Origin: Epiperipatus broadwayi
Taxonomy: Eukaryota; Onychophora; Udeonychophora; Euonychophora; Peripatidae
Direction of reading: 5' to 3'
Assembly (NCBI GenBank): GCA_028023455.1
Contig: JAQFVV010000012.1
Span: forward strand, 8,468,499-8,532,498
Length of the DNA: 64,000 nt
Part shown: positions 59,201-64,000 of the stretch, piece by piece
Position numbering within the stretch: position 1 is the stretch's first letter
How the letters are laid out: each line of letters begins with the position of its first letter
Translations under genes and position numbers: made by a program
Notes under the pieces: generated by a model
The model's database searches: none
What the model was told of the DNA's origin: nothing
What the model saw: the letters and a program-made list of their open reading frames with translations, nothing else

Positions 59201-60437
59201 TTGTAATTTTTATAAGAAAATATTAGATTTTAAAGCAGAATTTTATATTGTCATAAATCTACTTTCATTAATTCACATTAAAAAAAACATTAAATAAAAA
59301 CAAATTTGTTTATTTTTAGTTTTAATGTTTCATAAATATCTCTGATAACATTTATGGAACATTACTATATGCATAGCTCATTTTTTGAATAGTAAAGATA
59401 ATCAAATATGATTTTTTTAGAATATTATTTGCTTATAAAAATAAACTAAAGGGAAATAAAGTTCAATTTATTGAGTTTTAGCATATTTAAAAAAAAAAAC
59501 AGAAAGATAGAGGATTTCTGAAAACTCTTACCAGATGGAACAATAGAAAGTGTCAGAATGCAAAAGGGGTAATAGAAGAATTAACATTTGCATTTACATG
59601 TTATTATTAATATATATTTTACTTACTAATCAATTTCTTTTATAAGTACTTTATACATTTACAAAATAGATCTTGTGAATTGATAGTATATATACAACCA
59701 GAAGAAGATTCGTGTCTGCTTCTATGCATATAAAAGGTAGTATATCAATAAAATATAACACTGGAGCCCTCAGATCAGTAGGACAGCTTCCTAAAGAGAT
59801 GGAAGTTGTGACATTTTCTAGATAGCTCAACTCTCTGGTTCTTAGGATTAATGAATTTCAGCTAAACAAGTGATTTACTTGTAATATATGAGCTACAAAA
59901 CACCATAGAAAAGCCATAATATACTTCTTTAGGATTCAAACTCAACCAATGTGAAACTCAGTTATCTCTCTGCATTTTCTCCAATCTAATAAACATCAAT
60001 TAATCTGAACCCACTATTTATAGCATGTAATGGAATTTTAAAACAAGAAAATTATACTGTTATTCTAATATTGATTAACAAAAACAAGATAAATTAATTA
60101 TCAAAGTTCTATTATTTAAATTTACTTTAAAGTAAAAATAACAAGTTTTCAACTTAATTGTAATTAAGGTGCATTAAAAAAAAAGTGTTTTAGACAAAAA
60201 TATTATCTTTATTTGCTACATTAATAACTAGCATATTTTCAAAATCAGAAATAAATAAAATATTTTTAATAAATAGAGGCTTCTTAATTTTTGATTTTAA
60301 ATAAGTTGCAATAATTTAGAAATATAAAAGAAGAGTTATTATTTAATCAATATTTAAACCATTCTAGATTTTATTTTAAATATTTATATATACATTTTTT
60401 TGTGTTCATTTGTATTTTAAATTAAAGTATATATATA
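56205..60437. other. AT-rich non-coding DNA
   Basis: More than 4 kb without a gene or recognisable repeat. The plus frame at 58763-58981 has no motif and is not accepted. Short (AT)n tracts occur near 57055 and 58240. Confidence 0.55.
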
Positions 60438-60644
60438 TACTCAGACTTTCAAGCTCCCAATAGTTATCCATTTCATCTTCCTGACACGCAAGAGCACATA
60501 CATGTGAAAAAGGTAAATGATCTTCACATGTGCCACATATAACAGTTGCATAAGATAGCACAGATAACTGTAGAATCTTGAAAGTCTGAGTTCAAATCTC
60601 TTCTAATTACATTAAATTCAGTGTAGACAATATATTTGTATTTA

Positions 60645-60647
<3 letters not shown>

Positions 60648-60703
<56 letters not shown>
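60648..60703. repeat. (AT)n microsatellite
   Basis: An uninterrupted dinucleotide run of about 56 bp between two pieces of the hammerhead cluster. The open frame over it is an artefact of the repeat. Confidence 0.95.
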
Positions 60704-60708
<5 letters not shown>

Positions 60709-60755
60709 TTTATATTATACAATGACCACATACATGTGAAAAAGACAAATGATCT

Positions 60756-60797
60756 CCAATATATGTATTTCATGCTGAAACAGCACTAATCAGTTGG
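60756..60797 (-). ncRNA. Hammerhead ribozyme relic
   Basis: Minus strand: helix I CCAA/TTGG, core CTGATTA (G8 changed to T), helix II GTGCTG/CAGCAT (six pairs, one G-U), GAAA, an AT-rich helix III, and U-A at the cleavage site. Only G8 is lost; helix II is the best kept of its family. Confidence 0.7.
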
Positions 60798-61219
60798 TTC
60801 ATATCATCATCTTTCTCACACATTTTTAATCAGTGCTCAGTATATCTTAAGATAGCAATTCTTCAAACTTTAATGGATAAACTTCAATCTTCTCCACTCT
60901 CCAACTCTTCAGCCATCCATGTCATTGAAAATCCAATGATGGAACATTCCTTGTTGATGCCAATATTATTGTCATACCCATTTGACTTTAAGTCTTTCTG
61001 ACCCCTCACATATAGGACCTTAACATGTCCATTTAGATTTGCAGAAGAGGTATAGGCAGAATACAAGCTCAATATGTAATATATTTGATAATATCTATAC
61101 TAAACTTAATGTAATTAGAAGGGATTCTAATTCAGACTTTCAAGGTCCCTACATCTATGCACTCCATCTTATACAATTGATTCACATGACCACATATATG
61201 TGAAAAAGATAAATGATCT

Positions 61220-61261
61220 CCAATAAATGTATTTTGTGCTAAATCAGCACTCTTCAGTTAA
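61220..61261 (-). ncRNA. Hammerhead ribozyme relic
   Basis: Minus strand: core CTGAAGA intact and helix II GTGCT/AGCAC fully paired, but GAAA is AAAA and helix I is TTAA against TTGG. It is in tandem with the copy at 60756, 464 nt away between predicted cleavage points. Confidence 0.65.
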
Positions 61262-61639
61262 TCCATGTCACCATCTTCCACATGTATATACAATTAGTGC
61301 TCAGTTTAATTAATACAGCAATTCTTCAAACTTCAATTACATTAAGTTTAGTATAGACAATATCAAATATATTACATATTCAGCCTGTATTCTGCCCATC
61401 CCTCTTCTGTGTATTTAAATGGTCATATTAAGATCCTATATGTGAGGGGTCAGAGTGATTAAAGTCAACATTGGTATGACAATAATATTGGCATCAACAA
61501 GGGCTTTGAGTATTATGTCATTGTATTTTCAATGATATGGGTGACTGAAAAGTAAAGATTGGAGCTTATCCTATAAGTTTTAAGATTTGCTATCTGAATA
61601 TAATCTGAGCACTGATTGTGAATATGTGTGGGATTTGGA

Positions 61640-61679
61640 CCAACTGATGAGGATTGGTTCAACATGAAATATATATTGG
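61640..61679 (+). ncRNA. Hammerhead ribozyme, intact core, weak helix II
   Basis: Helix I CCAA (61640-61643) pairs with TTGG (61676-61679). The core is CTGATGA (61644-61650), GAAA is at 61666-61669, helix III is A-T/A-T around AT, and cleavage is predicted after A61675 (UA). Helix II (GGATT/AACAT) keeps only its outer T-A pairs and a G-U, so activity is doubtful. Confidence 0.72.
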
Positions 61680-61808
61680 AGATCGTTTATCTTTTTCACA
61701 TGTATGTGGTCATGTGTATCAGTTGTAGAAGATGAAGTGCATAAATGTAGGGAGCTTGAAAATATGAATTCAGTCTTTTCTAATTACAGTAAGTTTAGTA
61801 TTGACAAT

Positions 61809-61811
<3 letters not shown>

Positions 61812-61895
<84 letters not shown>
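61812..61895. repeat. (AT)n microsatellite
   Basis: About 84 bp of AT dinucleotides at the right edge of the hammerhead cluster, followed by imperfect TATTATAT units. Such tracts next to the repeat ends may be tails seeded at insertion. Confidence 0.95.
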
Positions 61896-61904
<9 letters not shown>

Positions 61905-61910
61905 TATATT

Positions 61911-64000
61911 ATATCTAACCTGTAATCTCATGTATCCTCACTTCAGAATAGTATATGATATGAAATAAAATGGGTTCTAGCTCAGTTAATAATTAATAAA
62001 TAAAATATTCAGCATTAAAATTAAATATTCCACTAGCTCAAATTTAAAATTCGAATAAGGTTCAGTTTATAAAAATAAATTAAATAAATATTTACTATTT
62101 TCATGAGACTTGAAGTGAAAATACATGTGACAAGATAGATTACATTTAGCCAATATCCCACAGGATACTACCTCAATGGCATAAGAACACTATCCCCCCT
62201 TTATTACTATTTCAAATAACAAACTCATAGTATTCTTACGACTTTAATAACTTCTACTCACTAAGATTAAACCACTAATTAAATCTTAATCTTCTATTTA
62301 TAATAATCTAGCTCAAATAAAATAATCTCAGGTTCATAAAGTTTATTCTAAGTTAATAAAAATACGGTAGTAAAATATGAGAAGGGATTTTATGTCATAA
62401 TCTACTACACTGAAACTAATAATAATAAATAACAGTAATAATATTCTTCATTGTTTAATTACTACTGGATATCTTTTCTTTTCGTTATATTTTTATTACC
62501 ATAATAAAATAATAAAATAATTTTATATAATCTTTTATCTTCATGTAATGATATAATAAATACATGGTAGCATTTTAATAATCTGACAAACAAAATATGT
62601 GTGGCAACTGATAGCATATAATTTAATATAATATTGTGATAACTGATTTATGACCAATAAAATAATGTAAGATTATGATTATTTAATTATAATGAATACC
62701 AATAAAATATTTAAAATTCTTAAAATAATTCTCTATTTATCTTTTGTGCAAAATTATATATTTGTTTCAATTATTATGCATATATCATGATTTCATGCGG
62801 CGATGTGGAGAAATAAATAACTCGGACACAAAATTTTTGAAATAACAAAATTTAATAAAGTTTATTACTAACAACAAATAAATAAACAATTTATTTACAC
62901 TATTTACAGTGGATATCCTTAAATTTTTTTACTTTATAGTTTGATCTACTGGGTTATAAAAAAAAATTTATATTTCAATTATATTTTTATTTAGATTTAG
63001 ACAAAATTTTAAAAAAAAATGTTACTATTTGTTTTCTCATTATGGTTAACTTATTACAAGTATATTTATCTACTTTATTAGCAACAGCATTTTATCCTTA
63101 ATATTATTAAACTATCTTATTTTTAAAAATTCATACTTAGAAAACATTCTATAGAAAACAAAATTTTATAATGAGTATAGACTTCTCAAAATATTAAAAA
63201 AATTTCATCTTGCAAAGTCAAAGATGTTACACAAAATATTATCCAAAATTCAGTACTAGATTTTAGTATTTATCACACAATGTTTACTAATCATAATATA
63301 TTATTTTTAAGCCTTACTTTAGTATGATATAAGTGTAATCACCAATATATTTCTGTTAATCAATAAACAAAAAATATACTATGCATATTGTTTACATAAT
63401 TTACTTTGTACTATTGTATTTTAAAAATATGCAATACTTATTTTTCTCTTAAAAGAAAAATAATACTAAAGCATTTAAAATTATTATCACTTTAAAGAAA
63501 ATATCTTTGTTTAGATACCTTATTTTAAAAAAGTTCATATTTCATTTCCGAAATAAAATTCAAAATATATTCTATGATTCTTTTCTTTCCTTAGGATACT
63601 TTGGATCTTCAATTTTAAGTTATAATGTCCTATTCCTTCTAAGCAAATAAACCAATCTTATACAAAATGATAGCATAACCTAAGTTCTAAATTATTTATC
63701 ATTTCTCTTAAATATATCTTACTGAATGATGCAGTTACATGAAATAAAGATAGCGAAAACAGATGCATAGGATTAAGGAAGAAAGCTAGAGTATTACTCT
63801 TAACATATCTCAAAAGCATGGCACAGTGCGAAGAGGTATGACATTTACCTACCTAATATCCTCTAGTACAGGGACGATGTTAAAGCTATTTCTTCAGCTT
63901 TATTAGAACATCAAATATTTAAAGAAATATAAACACTGTCCAAATAAACTGTGTATCAGCCATAGAGCTTTGTTAACTATGCTGATATTCACATAAAAAC
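61911..64000. other. AT-rich non-coding DNA
   Basis: No gene seen. At about 62790-62885 GGCGATGTGGAGAAATAAAT, AACTCGGACACAAAATTTTT and AATAAAGTTTATTACTAAC look like a fragment of a retroelement terminal repeat, but there is no partner in the window. The remainder is featureless. Confidence 0.5.

Larger units (their letters stand above)
60438..61910. mobile_element. Compound cluster of hammerhead repeats, family CCAA/TTGG
   Basis: From left to right: a small palindrome of repeat ends (about 60440-60592), an (AT)n tract, a minus unit with a ribozyme relic near 60775 and a long spacer (60850-61130), a second minus unit with a ribozyme relic near 61240, and a plus unit that is the inverse of the first two (61330-61800) with an intact-core ribozyme near 61660, ending in another (AT)n tract. 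The two minus units are in tandem; their predicted cleavage sites are 464 nt apart. The spacer includes CCTCACATATAGGACCTTAA (from 61005) and its inverse near 61429. No ORF. Confidence 0.85.

Noticed and set aside
60524-60706. Frame encoding a run of Tyr-Ile repeats
   Set aside because: Translation of an (AT)n microsatellite; the same applies to the frame at 61704-61925.
1-64000. CRISPR array, bacterial operons, ribosome binding sites
   Set aside because: No regularly spaced direct repeats and no bacterial gene organisation; the content is eukaryotic transposons and AT-rich DNA.

Overview
The window looks like intergenic or intronic nuclear DNA from an animal, most likely an invertebrate. 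It is strongly AT-rich by eye, has no operon-like layout, and nearly all recognisable content is transposable elements of animal type: a Penelope-like element with a GIY-YIG domain, APE-type LINEs, SCAND3/ZBED5-type hAT transposons and tRNA-Gly-derived SINEs. I cannot name the species; molluscs (including cephalopods) and arachnids carry similar mixtures, but that is only a guess. I see no certain host gene. One minus-strand open stretch (32621-32906) could be a host terminal exon.

Layout. 1-11.9 kb: AT-rich non-coding DNA with two SINEs. 11.9-17.5 kb: a decayed RTE/CFDP2-type LINE split by a Penelope-like element (14.0-16.1 kb), a second Penelope remnant and a foldback. 17.9-18.6 kb: a SINE and a foldback. 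19.7-23.1 kb: a decayed minus-strand hAT carrying a smaller insertion. 24.1-24.5 kb: a palindrome with hammerhead relics. 27-28.4 kb: a foldback and a SINE. 30.7-32 kb: the 3' end of an L1/Tx1-like LINE. 32.6-32.9 kb: the candidate exon. 36.1-36.7 kb: a SINE and a hammerhead repeat. 39.6-42.5 kb: a plus-strand hAT. 43.1-43.8 kb: a SINE and a hammerhead-like palindrome. 45.2-45.6 kb: a hammerhead palindrome. 46.4-47.9 and 50.1-50.9 kb: LINE fragments. 52.9-54.0 kb: three SINEs. 54.6-56.2 kb: two more hammerhead repeats and a SINE. 60.4-61.9 kb: a compound hammerhead repeat cluster with (AT)n tracts.

The most notable content is a set of dispersed repeats carrying minimal type I hammerhead ribozymes. 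Six copies keep the full core (CUGANGA, GAAA, and a UH cleavage site) with pairable helices I and III: 36595-36640(-), 45336-45375(-), 45434-45474(+), 54876-54916(+), 56021-56059(+) and 61640-61679(+). Helix II is well formed in four of them, has one end mismatch at 36.6 kb and is eroded at 61.6 kb. Several more copies are decayed. They fall into two families, defined by helix I CCTCT/AGAGG and CCAA/TTGG, and often occur as inverted dimers, in one place with two same-strand copies 464 nt apart. This resembles animal retrozymes or ribozyme-bearing Penelope terminal repeats. The Penelope element here carries, just after its stop codon, a hammerhead-like fold with a non-standard core, and the second Penelope remnant has the same fold with compensating base changes. 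A plausible but unproven model is that the short ribozyme repeats are non-autonomous elements mobilised by Penelope-like or LINE reverse transcriptases.
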